From NCBI GenBank assembly GCA_036505635.1, contig DASXTC010000025.1, positions 1 to 64,000 of the forward strand: a DNA stretch of 64,000 nucleotides, in the 5' to 3' direction. Position 1 is the first letter of the stretch. Each line of letters opens with the position of its first letter. The DNA is from DASXTC01 sp036505635 (GTDB taxonomy: Bacteria; Acidobacteriota; Polarisedimenticolia; JACPZX01; DASXTC01). The position numbers and the translations under genes were made by a program. This document shows, piece after piece, positions 33,931 through 42,163 of this stretch. A model generated the notes under the pieces. The model was not told the origin of the DNA. It did not search any database and saw only the letters and a list, made by a program, of their open reading frames with translations.

Positions 33931-35298
33931 TCAGTGGACCGCCGAGGCCGTCTCGAACAGGACGACCTCCGGCGGACACAGGAACCTCACCGGCAGGTAG
34001 CTCCAGCCGACGCCGCGGCTGACGTACAGCGACATCCCGTCCACGTCGTAGAGCCCATGCTCGTATCGTCCGCTCCAGACCCCGCGGCCGGCCTGGCCCA
34101 GCCAGGGCAGTCTCACCTGCCCGCCGTGCGTGTGCCCGGCGAGCATCAGGTCCACGCGCCCCGTGTCCACGCCGGCGACCGCCGTGCCGATCCTGTAGTC
34201 CGGCTCACCGCCAGCGCCGAGGCTGTCGGTGAACTGCACGTAGAGCGAATCTGACGTCCCCCGCCCGTTGGCCGACTCCAGGTGGACCCAGACGTGGTAC
34301 CTGACGTCCGCCTGCGCCTCGAACTCGACCTCGAAAAAGGAGGGAGGGTCCACCTCGGCGAAGGTCTGGTTGCCCCCCTGATCCGGCGTGTCGACCAGCG
34401 CTCCGTCGGACTCCCTTCTCCGCCATCCGCCGTGCAGGTCCGCATCGCGGACCTGCGACGTCCTGATCACGATCTCTTCCGGCGCGCGGTCCGGTGCAGG
34501 CATCCCGCGCCGGCCGCGGGGGCCCGGCGCCGGCCCCTGCTCCGGCACAAGCCGTACCTCGTCTACCGCCACGCCATCCTCCCGCCGCTGGACCCTCAGA
34601 CGCCTCCTCCCGGACGACGGGAAGATCACCTCGCCCGGGTCGGGCCTGACGTGGGCGCCGTCCTGCCACCACCATCCCCGCCCCCATGGCCCTTCGGCGT
34701 CCCCGGCGTTCATCATCAGGGCTCGGCTCCTGCGCGCCAGCAGATCGGGCGAATGCGCCAGCAGGATGACCGGCACGTCCGCTTCAGCCTCCATCATGGC
34801 GGCCGCGACGTCGTCCCGGCCGTAATGAGGATCATCCACGCCGGCGATCACGACCGGACCACCATCGGCCTCGATCGAGACCGAACGATTCACGAGCACC
34901 ACCACGCCGGCCTCCTCGAGCGTCCTCAGGATCTCCTCGCTTCCGCCACGGAAGTAATCGTTGTTGCCCGGCACCGCGTAGGCGCCCAGTCTCGGTCTGA
35001 CCGCTCCAAGGAGCCGTTTCAACGCCGCCAGCCCCTCCGGCCCATCGCCATAGTCGCCCGTCATCAGCAGCAGGTCGGGCGCCTCGGCGGAAAGCCATGA
35101 GGACAGCCGGCGCTCCCTGATCCCCCACCCGCGAAGGTGAAGGTCCGAAAGGTGCACGATACGCGCGCCGCCCAGCGCCCGCGCCAGCCGGCCTCCCTTT
35201 CCGGCCGGCAGCTCCACGCGGCTCACCGTGAGGACCAAGTGCGGCTCGACCACCAGAGCGTCGATCGCGACCAGCGCCGCCGCGACGGCGCACCCCAC
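33931..35298 (-). CDS. Membrane metallophosphoesterase with an inserted, apparently circularly permuted CBM-like domain
   Basis: A 455-residue calcineurin-like phosphoesterase of the YkuE type, with an N-terminal hydrophobic anchor. Metal ligands appear in order: HLSDLH (D52, H54), GDYGDG (D82), GNND (112-114, where most relatives have GNH), LLAHSPD (H182) and AGHTHGG (H389, H391). Between H182 and H389 lies an insertion of about 185 residues (191-376), absent from ordinary YkuE proteins. It matches a carbohydrate-binding-module-like domain, but the second half (GWWWQDG, RRLRVQRREDGVAVDEV) comes before the first half (EIVIRTSQV, YHVWVHLESANGRG, DSLYVQFTDSLG). Start is GTG 35298. The phosphoester substrate could be a lipid or UDP-sugar lipid; this is unproven. 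Confidence 0.75.
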   Translation of the reverse strand: MGCAVAAALVAIDALVVEPHLVLTVSRVELPAGKGGRLARALGGARIVHLSDLHLRGWGIRERRLSSWLSAEAPDLLLMTGDYGDGPEGLAALKRLLGAVRPRLGAYAVPGNNDYFRGGSEEILRTLEEAGVVVLVNRSVSIEADGGPVVIAGVDDPHYGRDDVAAAMMEAEADVPVILLAHSPDLLARRSRALMMNAGDAEGPWGRGWWWQDGAHVRPDPGEVIFPSSGRRRLRVQRREDGVAVDEVRLVPEQGPAPGPRGRRGMPAPDRAPEEIVIRTSQVRDADLHGGWRRRESDGALVDTPDQGGNQTFAEVDPPSFFEVEFEAQADVRYHVWVHLESANGRGTSDSLYVQFTDSLGAGGEPDYRIGTAVAGVDTGRVDLMLAGHTHGGQVRLPWLGQAGRGVWSGRYEHGLYDVDGMSLYVSRGVGWSYLPVRFLCPPEVVLFETASAVH

Positions 35299-35359
35299 GA
35301 GAAGCCGCCGCAGCGCCCGCCGCGGTCTCGACCTCTCCGCCGATTCAAAGACCAGTGTT

Positions 35360-36493
35360 CTACCCGACCACCGCGCCTCGACCTTCCGGATCGAGAGGCC
35401 GCCTGGCGTTCATGGTCAGGAGGTTGACGCCCACCCTCGCCAGCGAGCTGGGCGAGATCAGGATGTTGGTGTACGACGCGTTGGCCAGCGGGCAGGCGCA
35501 CTCGCCGTTGCGGATCGAGACGCGCATGCGTTGCATCCTCTCGCCGAACCAGATAGCCGGAAAATCGTAGCCGTTCTCCCTGAGATTGCCCACCGACTCG
35601 CCGCGGACGCAGCAGGGCCAGACATCCCCGTCGGGCGCCACCTGGCACGAGGCCCAGCCCGCGTAGCACGGGATGATCTGCCGGCGCTCCTTGAGCGTGC
35701 GACGCGCGAGCCGGTAGTACTCCAGCCGGAACGCCTGAGTGACTCGCGAGATCCCACGGTACTTCTTCTTGCCGAGCTCCGACAGCAGGAAGTCCACCGC
35801 TGCGCCGTACTCGTCCACCGTCGGCGTGATGCCCGTCCCGATCGTCTGCAGCTCGTTGCGCTCCTCGGCGACCTCGGTGATGTAGGAGTCGGGCTCCATG
35901 GCCGTGAGTCCGCGATAAATCTCCGGCAGGTTGTGCACGTTGTACCTGGACAGGACCGTGTGGATCCCCACGGTGAGGTTCTTCATCTTCAGCGCCTTGA
36001 GCTCGCGGAAGGTCCGCGTGGCCAACTCGAAGTTGTCGCGGGTTCCGCGGATCTCGTCGTGGCGGTGCCCCAGCTCGTCGAGCGAGACGTTGATGATGAT
36101 CTCGGACTCGGGACAGGCTGCGCACATCTGCTCCACGCGTCCGGGCGTGGTGTCGGGGAACGTGCCGTTGTGAGGGATGTTGATGATCCTGGGACGGCAC
36201 CGATCGTAGACGACCTTCACGATGTCCACGATCTCCTTGCGCAGGAACGGTTCGCCGCCGCTCAGCGTGAACCAGTACGGTGTGCGGCCGACCGTGGAGA
36301 GGAATCGGTCGTACTCCTCCACCGTGAAGTTCTTCACCTTCCGCTCGTAGACGTTGCACGTCATGCAGCGCGAGTTGCAGGCGTACAGCAGGCTCAGGGT
36401 GAAGTTCACCGGCAGGGTCTTCGGGCGCCCCGTGGCGCGGAAGGCCCAGTATCGGGGGATCATCGGCAGGACCGTCTTAATTCCCTTGGACAT
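35360..36493 (-). CDS. Radical SAM protein with SPASM-like C-terminus
   Basis: A 377-residue radical SAM enzyme: CNSRCMTC (C39, C43, C46) binds the SAM cluster and LSGGEPFLR is the GGE motif. C-terminal cysteines CYAGWASC, WPCCVRG and NGECACP look like a SPASM/twitch auxiliary-cluster region. It overlaps the upstream GT2 by 17 nt and lies 61 bp before the phosphoesterase. Family members include lipid- and peptide-modifying enzymes and HpnH-like transferases. Context favours a lipid or glycolipid target, but that is inference. Confidence 0.85.
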   Translation of the reverse strand: MSKGIKTVLPMIPRYWAFRATGRPKTLPVNFTLSLLYACNSRCMTCNVYERKVKNFTVEEYDRFLSTVGRTPYWFTLSGGEPFLRKEIVDIVKVVYDRCRPRIINIPHNGTFPDTTPGRVEQMCAACPESEIIINVSLDELGHRHDEIRGTRDNFELATRTFRELKALKMKNLTVGIHTVLSRYNVHNLPEIYRGLTAMEPDSYITEVAEERNELQTIGTGITPTVDEYGAAVDFLLSELGKKKYRGISRVTQAFRLEYYRLARRTLKERRQIIPCYAGWASCQVAPDGDVWPCCVRGESVGNLRENGYDFPAIWFGERMQRMRVSIRNGECACPLANASYTNILISPSSLARVGVNLLTMNARRPLDPEGRGAVVG

Positions 36494-37394
36494 CCTTCGT
36501 CGTCACCGCGATCTTCCAGATCGCATGGCTCTTGCGTGAAACGTAGAAATCCCAGGCACCCAGCGCTCGGCCCACCGCTTCGAGCACCGCGGCGCCGAGG
36601 CTGAGCGGCGCCCTTGCCGGGCTCGACACCGTGTCCGCGATGAAGTGCCTCGCCACCCTCGAGAGCTTCATGGTCGAAGGAGCATAGCCGGCCGTCCGTG
36701 CGACGTGAAGGTGTCCCGCGTGGATCCTCCGTCGCTGCCTGAGGAAGTCGGAGATCGTCTCGGGTCCCTTGTTGCGCACGATCGCAGCAGGTATGTATCG
36801 GAGCCTGTAGCCGGCCGAGGTGACGGCCGACTCGATGCTGACCTCGTCGACGGCCGAGTCCTCCGCGATGGACGGCACCACGTTGCGGAACGCGACCAGC
36901 TCCCCCATCTTGGGCACTTCCATCGCGAGCCGGTGGTGGAGGCGCCAGAGGGTCCGTACCGCCCCGCCGACGAAGGTGCCATGTCCGTTGACGGGCATCA
37001 CGTGCGCGCCGGTCATCCCGACCCCGGCGTCCTCGACCATGGGGCGAAGGAGCGCCTCGAGTGCGCCCTCCTCCGGAAGCGTGTCACCGGACTGAAGCAC
37101 GCACAGGTCGGCGCCGGACGAACGGGTCGCCTGGAGGAACAGATTGATGGCGCGCGCCTTGCCCTCGCGCCGAGTCTGCCGCAGCAGCCGGATGCGCCGA
37201 TCCCGCCCGGCGGCCCGCTGCACGATCTCCTCTGTGCGGTCGGTGCACCCGGAGGCGACCACGATGATCTCGCCGAGCTGACAGCAGGCGACCACCTGCC
37301 TGCGCAGCGCTTCGAGCAGATGCCCGATGTTGCGCTCTTCGTTGTAGGCCATCACACCGACGCTGCAGGTCGGTAGCGTGAGCCTGTCCGTCAT
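36477..37394 (-). CDS. Family 2 glycosyltransferase
   Basis: A 305-residue GT-A protein: CSVGVMAYNEERNIGHLLEAL, IIVVASGCTDRTEEIV, GKARAINLFL and VLQSGDTLPEEGALEAL. The last replaces the usual DxD/DAD with SGD. RRRIHAGHLHV near residue 230 matches the QxxRW-like acceptor region of processive GT2 enzymes. Its C-terminus is moderately hydrophobic. ATG 37394 is chosen because the domain begins within ten residues. A promoter lies about 260 nt upstream, leaving a long leader. It overlaps the radical SAM gene by 17 nt. Confidence 0.8.
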   Translation of the reverse strand: MTDRLTLPTCSVGVMAYNEERNIGHLLEALRRQVVACCQLGEIIVVASGCTDRTEEIVQRAAGRDRRIRLLRQTRREGKARAINLFLQATRSSGADLCVLQSGDTLPEEGALEALLRPMVEDAGVGMTGAHVMPVNGHGTFVGGAVRTLWRLHHRLAMEVPKMGELVAFRNVVPSIAEDSAVDEVSIESAVTSAGYRLRYIPAAIVRNKGPETISDFLRQRRRIHAGHLHVARTAGYAPSTMKLSRVARHFIADTVSSPARAPLSLGAAVLEAVGRALGAWDFYVSRKSHAIWKIAVTTKDVQGN

Positions 37395-37784
37395 AGCCAC
37401 CCGTCTGCCCTCCTCGATGCGCTCATGGGCTGGCAGATGCGAATCCGCGCCCCCGCCGCGGAATAGACTTCCGCCGAGGACGCGTTCGCGTTGCCGAGCC
37501 CGAGTGGCTCTATCCAAATTGATGGCAGGGTTACGAGTAGCGCTGCATACCTTCGCGGGCGCCGACGACTCGAAGAAAGCTCCGCCATTTCCGAGTCGTT
37601 CAGCGGAAGTCCGCAGCTCTTGAAGGTTGGGCCAGTTGCACCGCTATGTGCACAGGAATATACGCCGGAATCATGCGCCCCGTCAACACTTTGAGGAGCA
37701 CCGTGGATCCCGACCGGCAAGCCTAATCGTCAGATCGATCTCCTGCCGGCGGGAGCTTCGGAACAATGTGAACAAGCGTGAAAA
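37395..37784 (-). other. 390-bp gap: leader of the GT2/radical SAM transcript
   Basis: A gene-free stretch between two co-directional genes. It contains a good minus-strand promoter (37657-37686) and then about 255 nt of leader. The leader has small inverted repeats (GCGGA/TCCGC near 37610, GCGGAA/TTCCGC near 37470). No confident small gene or known riboswitch is seen. Confidence 0.4.
37657..37686 (-). promoter_or_regulatory. Sigma-70-like promoter for the downstream glycan genes
   Basis: On the minus strand TTGACG (37686-37681), an 18-bp spacer and TATATT (37662-37657); five of six bases match consensus in each box. Transcription would begin near 37650 and read into the GT2 gene at 37394. 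Confidence 0.65.
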
Positions 37785-39551
37785 CTAGCGGGCAGGATCG
37801 AGCGGTGGCGCCACGCGGTAAAGGATGATGGCCCGTGGGGTCCGCTCGTTTCGAGCCACCACAAGATCGAGGCCGGGGTGCGACCGCGCCGGAACCAGCA
37901 GAGAGGTGAGCTGCGGTCGAAGCGAGGGAATCTCCGCCCTGTCTGCCACCACGTACTCGACTCCGTGGTGCCGTGCGTAGGCCACCACTTCCGGTAGATC
38001 GGCGAACGGGAGGACCTCATATCTCCCCTCGGCGTAGTAAGCCGTGCCCGGAGTCACCGCCATGATCAGGTGGCCGGCCCCGGCCGTCTCGCGAAGCCAG
38101 AGCCCCATCTCGCGATGCTCGGCCCAGCGCTTCGAGGCCACCTGCACCTGGGGGATCAGATGCACGATCGTGGCGCCGAGCACGGCGGCGCCCACCACCA
38201 GTCTGGCGGCCCTTTCCCTGAGCGCGGCACGCGCGGCCCCGGAGCCCGACACCGAGGCGACCGCCCATAACTCGGCGCGGCGCCAACCCTCGGCGATCCA
38301 TGGGAGCACGTACGGGATGGCCGGAAAGAGGAACCGCGACTCCACGTGGGACAGAAGGAAGGAGAAGCTGGCCGCGAAAAAGGAAAACACGACGAGAGCG
38401 GAGGTCCTGAACGGACCGACCCAGGGGCGCGAGATCAGGCCGACTCCGAAGAGCATCAGGAGCAGCGTCGGCACGACGAAGCCGTCCTTGATCGTCTCGA
38501 GGTAGACCCCCTGGAAGTTCCGCAGAACCATCCGGATCGCCATCGTCGGCTCGAAGAGAGAGGGATCCCCCTCCTCGCTCCCGAGGACACCGGAGGCCAT
38601 ACCCACGCTCACGTTGGCGAAGATCTCGCGGGAACGGATGGCGGTGGACTCCCTGTTGAGCCCGAACCGCACGTGCTCGAAGAAGAGCGGGCTGCCGTAG
38701 GGCTCCTTCCAGTTCTCACGCTGGCCTTCCTGAATCAGCTCGTGGTGCACCTGGACCAGGACCGCCTTGGGGGCCAGCAGCCATCGTCCCGTCTCGATCC
38801 GAACCCAGGCAAGATACGGAAACGCCACGACGAGGAATCCCCCCGCCAGCCAGAGACTCCGGATTGCGGCCGCCTGGAGGCGCGACGACACCGCGCGCTG
38901 CCGGGCGAGCCCCGAGACCACGGCGACGAGCGCTGCCGCTCCAAGGTAGGTGAGCCCTTCCGGACGCGTGAGGAAGGAGAGCCCGAGCAGGGCGCCGCTG
39001 GCGGCCAGGGGGAGCCCTTTGCCGGGCGGCACTTCGGCGTCGAGCGATCGCCACAGCACCAGCACCGCACAGGTGACGAGCAGCGTGAACGTGGATTCGG
39101 TGATCGCGGCACCGGACATGTGGGACAGCAGCGGATAGACGGCCACCAGCCACGCCGTCCGGCGAGCGGCCCGTTCGCCGAACAGCCGCCGCGCCATCCC
39201 CGCCCCCGTGAACACCATCAGCGCGCCCATCAGCGCCGAGACGCCGCGCGCGAGTCCGAGCTCCGGTCCCGGCAGCCGGAAGACCCACGAGAGGATCAGC
39301 GGGTAGAGCGGCGGCTGGATGATGTCGGGGTAGCGGTTGTCGAGCCCCACGAATCCCTGGCCCGAGGCGATGCCGCGCGCGATCGTGATGTAGCGGATCT
39401 CCTGGGGCTGGGCGGCGCCGCAGAACCAGGCCGCGCCCGCCCGCACCGCCAGGGCCGCGGCGAAGGCGATCGCGAGAGTGCGGCGCGTGCGTGCCCGCTC
39501 CTCTTGCGACCCCCCTGGCAGGGTGGTATTCTCCGCGGTCACGGTCGCCAC
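37785..39551 (-). CDS. Family 39-like membrane glycosyltransferase
   Basis: A 588-residue polytopic protein. After the first TM the loop PQEIRYITIARGIASGQGFV occupies the position of the GT-C acidic motif (a Glu rather than the common DE pair). YPDIIQPPLYPLILSWVF is the conserved PPLYP block of family-39-like enzymes. About eleven hydrophobic segments precede a soluble C-terminal domain (about 470-588) that resembles the tail of the gene at 20628. Start is GTG 39551, only 15 bp from the divergent flippase start. It is separated from the rest of the operon by a 390-bp gap with its own promoter. Confidence 0.75.
   Translation of the reverse strand: MATVTAENTTLPGGSQEERARTRRTLAIAFAAALAVRAGAAWFCGAAQPQEIRYITIARGIASGQGFVGLDNRYPDIIQPPLYPLILSWVFRLPGPELGLARGVSALMGALMVFTGAGMARRLFGERAARRTAWLVAVYPLLSHMSGAAITESTFTLLVTCAVLVLWRSLDAEVPPGKGLPLAASGALLGLSFLTRPEGLTYLGAAALVAVVSGLARQRAVSSRLQAAAIRSLWLAGGFLVVAFPYLAWVRIETGRWLLAPKAVLVQVHHELIQEGQRENWKEPYGSPLFFEHVRFGLNRESTAIRSREIFANVSVGMASGVLGSEEGDPSLFEPTMAIRMVLRNFQGVYLETIKDGFVVPTLLLMLFGVGLISRPWVGPFRTSALVVFSFFAASFSFLLSHVESRFLFPAIPYVLPWIAEGWRRAELWAVASVSGSGAARAALRERAARLVVGAAVLGATIVHLIPQVQVASKRWAEHREMGLWLRETAGAGHLIMAVTPGTAYYAEGRYEVLPFADLPEVVAYARHHGVEYVVADRAEIPSLRPQLTSLLVPARSHPGLDLVVARNERTPRAIILYRVAPPLDPAR
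39504..39532 (+). promoter_or_regulatory. Candidate promoter for the flippase gene
   Basis: TTGCGA (39504-39509), a 17-bp spacer and TATTCT (39527-39532), placed inside the divergent glycosyltransferase's first codons. Transcription would begin near 39540, about 27 nt before ATG 39567. Confidence 0.45.
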
Positions 39552-39566
39552 CTTTCCCGGGTCCGC

Positions 39567-41072
39567 ATGGCCTTCTTCACCCCCAGAGAGATCGCGCGCG
39601 ACTTCGTGTACATGTCCTTCGCGCGCACGATGTCCCTCGCGATCAGCTTCATCCGCAGCCTCATCATCCCCGGTCTGCTCGGCCCGCTCTACTACGGAGT
39701 CTGGAAGACCCTGGGTCTCATCCAGAGCTACGCCCAGTTCGGCGACATCGGAGCGCGCGCCGCGCTAAAGCGCGAGATCCCCTTCTACGCCGGCAAGGGG
39801 GACACGGAGCGTCTGGCCCTGGCGCGCGACGTCGCGTTCCTGGTCAACAATGTGTCGATCCTCGCGGCCATCATCTGCACGGCCGTCGCCGCCTTCGTGC
39901 TGAAGGACTCCATGATGCCGGCCCCTCTTCTGGCCTTCCTGCCCCTGCTGTACATGACGCACATCACCTCCTTCATGGAGCAGCTCCTCTATGCGCAAAA
40001 GGAGTTCACCTGGATGTCGCGTCTCAACATGTGGGCCGGCGTGCTCGAGGGGGTCCTCGCGATCGGCCTGACCTGGATCATGGGACGTCACGGTCTCGCC
40101 ATTCAGGGGCTGATCCTGGGCACCTTCCTCGCCTACGGGGTGGCCACGATCGCCCAGCTCAAGCGCTGCCGGTTCGAGCTGCGGCTGCGGTGGGACTGGG
40201 CCGTCTTCAAGGAGCTGGTCAAGGTCGGGTTCCCGTCGCACCTGAACGGCCTCCTGTACAACATCTTTCACTCGATCGACCGCTGGCTCATCCTGAGCTT
40301 TCTCGGCCTGACCAACTTCGGATACTACGCCTTCGGCATGACGATCACCGACTACCTCTTCCAGTTCTCCTACTCGCTCGGCAACATCATCTCGCCGCGG
40401 CTGGTGGAACGCTACAGCGAGCGGGAAAAAATAGAGGATCTGCGCAGGATGGTCGAGGTCCCCCTGATCGTCATCTCCCGGGTGGCTCCCGCGGCGCTGG
40501 GGGTTGTCGCGTTCGTCTCGGAGGCGGTCGTCCACACGATGCTCAGGTCCTTCGAGGCGGGCCTGCTGCCGCTGCAGATCCTGCTCGTGGGGACCTTCTT
40601 CTCCTCGGTGCCTCGCGGTCTCTCCTCGTTCTTCATTACGGTGCGCAGGCAGGCCCAGACGGTTCATCTCTATCTGATCTCCATCGCCGTGAACGCGCTC
40701 ACGGTCTGGTGGTTCCTCTCCCGGGGTTACGGCCTGCCCGGGGCGGCGCTCGGCACGACGATCTCGCTGGTCGTGTTCGGGTATGGCCTCGTCGTGCTCG
40801 CCCTGCGCTACTTCATGGGAGCTGCCCCGGTGGCGCGCTTCCTGGTCCGCCTGAGCTGGCCGCTGGCGCTGGGGCTCGCGCTGGCGTGGGCCGGCCACAT
40901 GTGCAGCGCGGCCCTGGAGCGCCCAGGAGAATCGGACGGGATCCTGTTCGCCCGTCTGATGGCCGGCGCCGCGATCTTCCTGGCCGGCTATGCTCCCGTG
41001 CTCGTCTCGCTCTACAGGCGATACGGGCCCTCCCTCCGACCCGCGGGCCCGGCTGCGCCGGGCTCGTCCTGA
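39567..41072 (+). CDS. Polysaccharide flippase (Wzx/MATE-like)
   Basis: A 501-residue membrane protein with about 14 hydrophobic segments and the layout of the Wzx/polysaccharide transporter family. It begins ARDFVYMSFARTMSLAISFIRSLIIPGLLGP and includes GPLYYGVWKT, typical of the first two helices. LVERYSEREKIEDLRRM lies in the central cytoplasmic loop, and GLPGAALGTTISLVVFG in the second half. It should flip a lipid-linked oligosaccharide across the inner membrane and is the obvious export partner for the glycans built by the adjacent divergent operon. The long upstream frame to 38346 is antisense to the neighbour and excluded. Confidence 0.82.
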   Translation: MAFFTPREIARDFVYMSFARTMSLAISFIRSLIIPGLLGPLYYGVWKTLGLIQSYAQFGDIGARAALKREIPFYAGKGDTERLALARDVAFLVNNVSILAAIICTAVAAFVLKDSMMPAPLLAFLPLLYMTHITSFMEQLLYAQKEFTWMSRLNMWAGVLEGVLAIGLTWIMGRHGLAIQGLILGTFLAYGVATIAQLKRCRFELRLRWDWAVFKELVKVGFPSHLNGLLYNIFHSIDRWLILSFLGLTNFGYYAFGMTITDYLFQFSYSLGNIISPRLVERYSEREKIEDLRRMVEVPLIVISRVAPAALGVVAFVSEAVVHTMLRSFEAGLLPLQILLVGTFFSSVPRGLSSFFITVRRQAQTVHLYLISIAVNALTVWWFLSRGYGLPGAALGTTISLVVFGYGLVVLALRYFMGAAPVARFLVRLSWPLALGLALAWAGHMCSAALERPGESDGILFARLMAGAAIFLAGYAPVLVSLYRRYGPSLRPAGPAAPGSS

Positions 41073-41080
41073 GCCGGATC

Positions 41081-42163
41081 TCACGCGCCCTCCCATGACT
41101 GCGACGCGGCCCTGACGCGGTACTGGTCGTGGTCTCCGTAGGTGAGGCGCCACGCCCGAGCACCCAGGGCCGCGACCTCATCGAAGATGCTCCCCGGCTC
41201 GCACGAGATCCTCACCGGATGGTCGAGCGACTGCCGCCCTCGGGGTGAAAGGACTCCCAGAGCGCGCGTGAACCGTTCGCCGCTGATCCTCAGACGCACG
41301 ATGTCGGCACATGCGAACGCGGCGCCCAGCGCCGCGCGGATCGTCTGACCCTCGCGGCCCGGCACCGAGTCGAGGTCCACGATCTCCGCCGCAAGGGTCC
41401 CGCGCCGCCCCGCGCGCGCCGCCAGGGCGAAGAAGCCAGCCAACGCCCCGTCCACGTGAACCGAGTGCAGCAAGTGGTGCCGGCGCAGCGCGCCGCCGAA
41501 GGCGAACTCGATTCCGGCCCCCTCTCGCGGCACTCCGACCTCGATGCCGGAAGCGCCCCCACCGGGCGAGGCCCATGGCAGCCAGCCGGTGAGCCTGTCG
41601 GCGCGTCGCGCCTCGATCCGCCCGCGATCCCGGCCCATCCTCAGGATCTCCGGCGGCCGGCCGCGGACATCCCGCCGCATCCGGTCGCGCAGCCTCCGTG
41701 GATCGAGCAGGCGAGCCACCGGCGCGAGCCATCGCCAGCAGGAAAGGTGTCCGATCATCCGGTATCCCGTCCGGTCGAGGATCGGGATCGAGGCGGCGTT
41801 GCCGCCGATGACGATGCGGCAGCGCGCGCCGTCGCGGGTCGCCTCCATCAGATCCTTCCCCAGGCCGCGCCCCCTGTAGTCGGGAAGGAGGTACTGGTTG
41901 ACCGGCCAGCGCGCCGTCTCGTCGATGACCGCCGCGCTCGGGCCCCTCCCGCGCACGATTCGCAGCGGCAGATCGAGGTACCCGATCGTGCCGACGATGC
42001 GGCCGGCGTCACGCATGACGAGCGTGACGACACGATAGCCCGTCCGCTCCGCGCGCGGCAGGGAGAACTGGAGCAGGTTTTCAGGCGCGACCCGCATGCC
42101 GAGCCTGTCGAAGAGCCCCGAGAGCTCCGCGAGCCCCGAGTCCCCCAGAGGCTCGATCCTCAT
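41081..42163 (-). CDS. GNAT family N-acetyltransferase
   Basis: A 360-residue protein whose N-terminal half has the GNAT acyl-CoA fold: the acceptor loop LPDYRGRGLGKDLMEATRD is motif A (R/Q-x-x-G-x-G), and VIGGNAASIPILDRTGYR is motif B-like. The C-terminal half (about 190-360) is a second, weaker domain with AGFFALAARAGRRGTLAAEIVDL, possibly another GNAT-like lobe. Its ATG overlaps the stop of the deacetylase by one base (TGATG). An acetyltransferase next to a deacetylase may tune acetylation of a sugar; this is inferred from proximity. Confidence 0.75.
   Translation of the reverse strand: MRIEPLGDSGLAELSGLFDRLGMRVAPENLLQFSLPRAERTGYRVVTLVMRDAGRIVGTIGYLDLPLRIVRGRGPSAAVIDETARWPVNQYLLPDYRGRGLGKDLMEATRDGARCRIVIGGNAASIPILDRTGYRMIGHLSCWRWLAPVARLLDPRRLRDRMRRDVRGRPPEILRMGRDRGRIEARRADRLTGWLPWASPGGGASGIEVGVPREGAGIEFAFGGALRRHHLLHSVHVDGALAGFFALAARAGRRGTLAAEIVDLDSVPGREGQTIRAALGAAFACADIVRLRISGERFTRALGVLSPRGRQSLDHPVRISCEPGSIFDEVAALGARAWRLTYGDHDQYRVRAASQSWEGA

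Noticed and set aside
38346..39566. N-terminal 407-codon extension of the flippase frame
   Set aside because: It is antisense to the family-39-like glycosyltransferase and lacks any membrane or transporter character; the flippase starts at ATG 39567.
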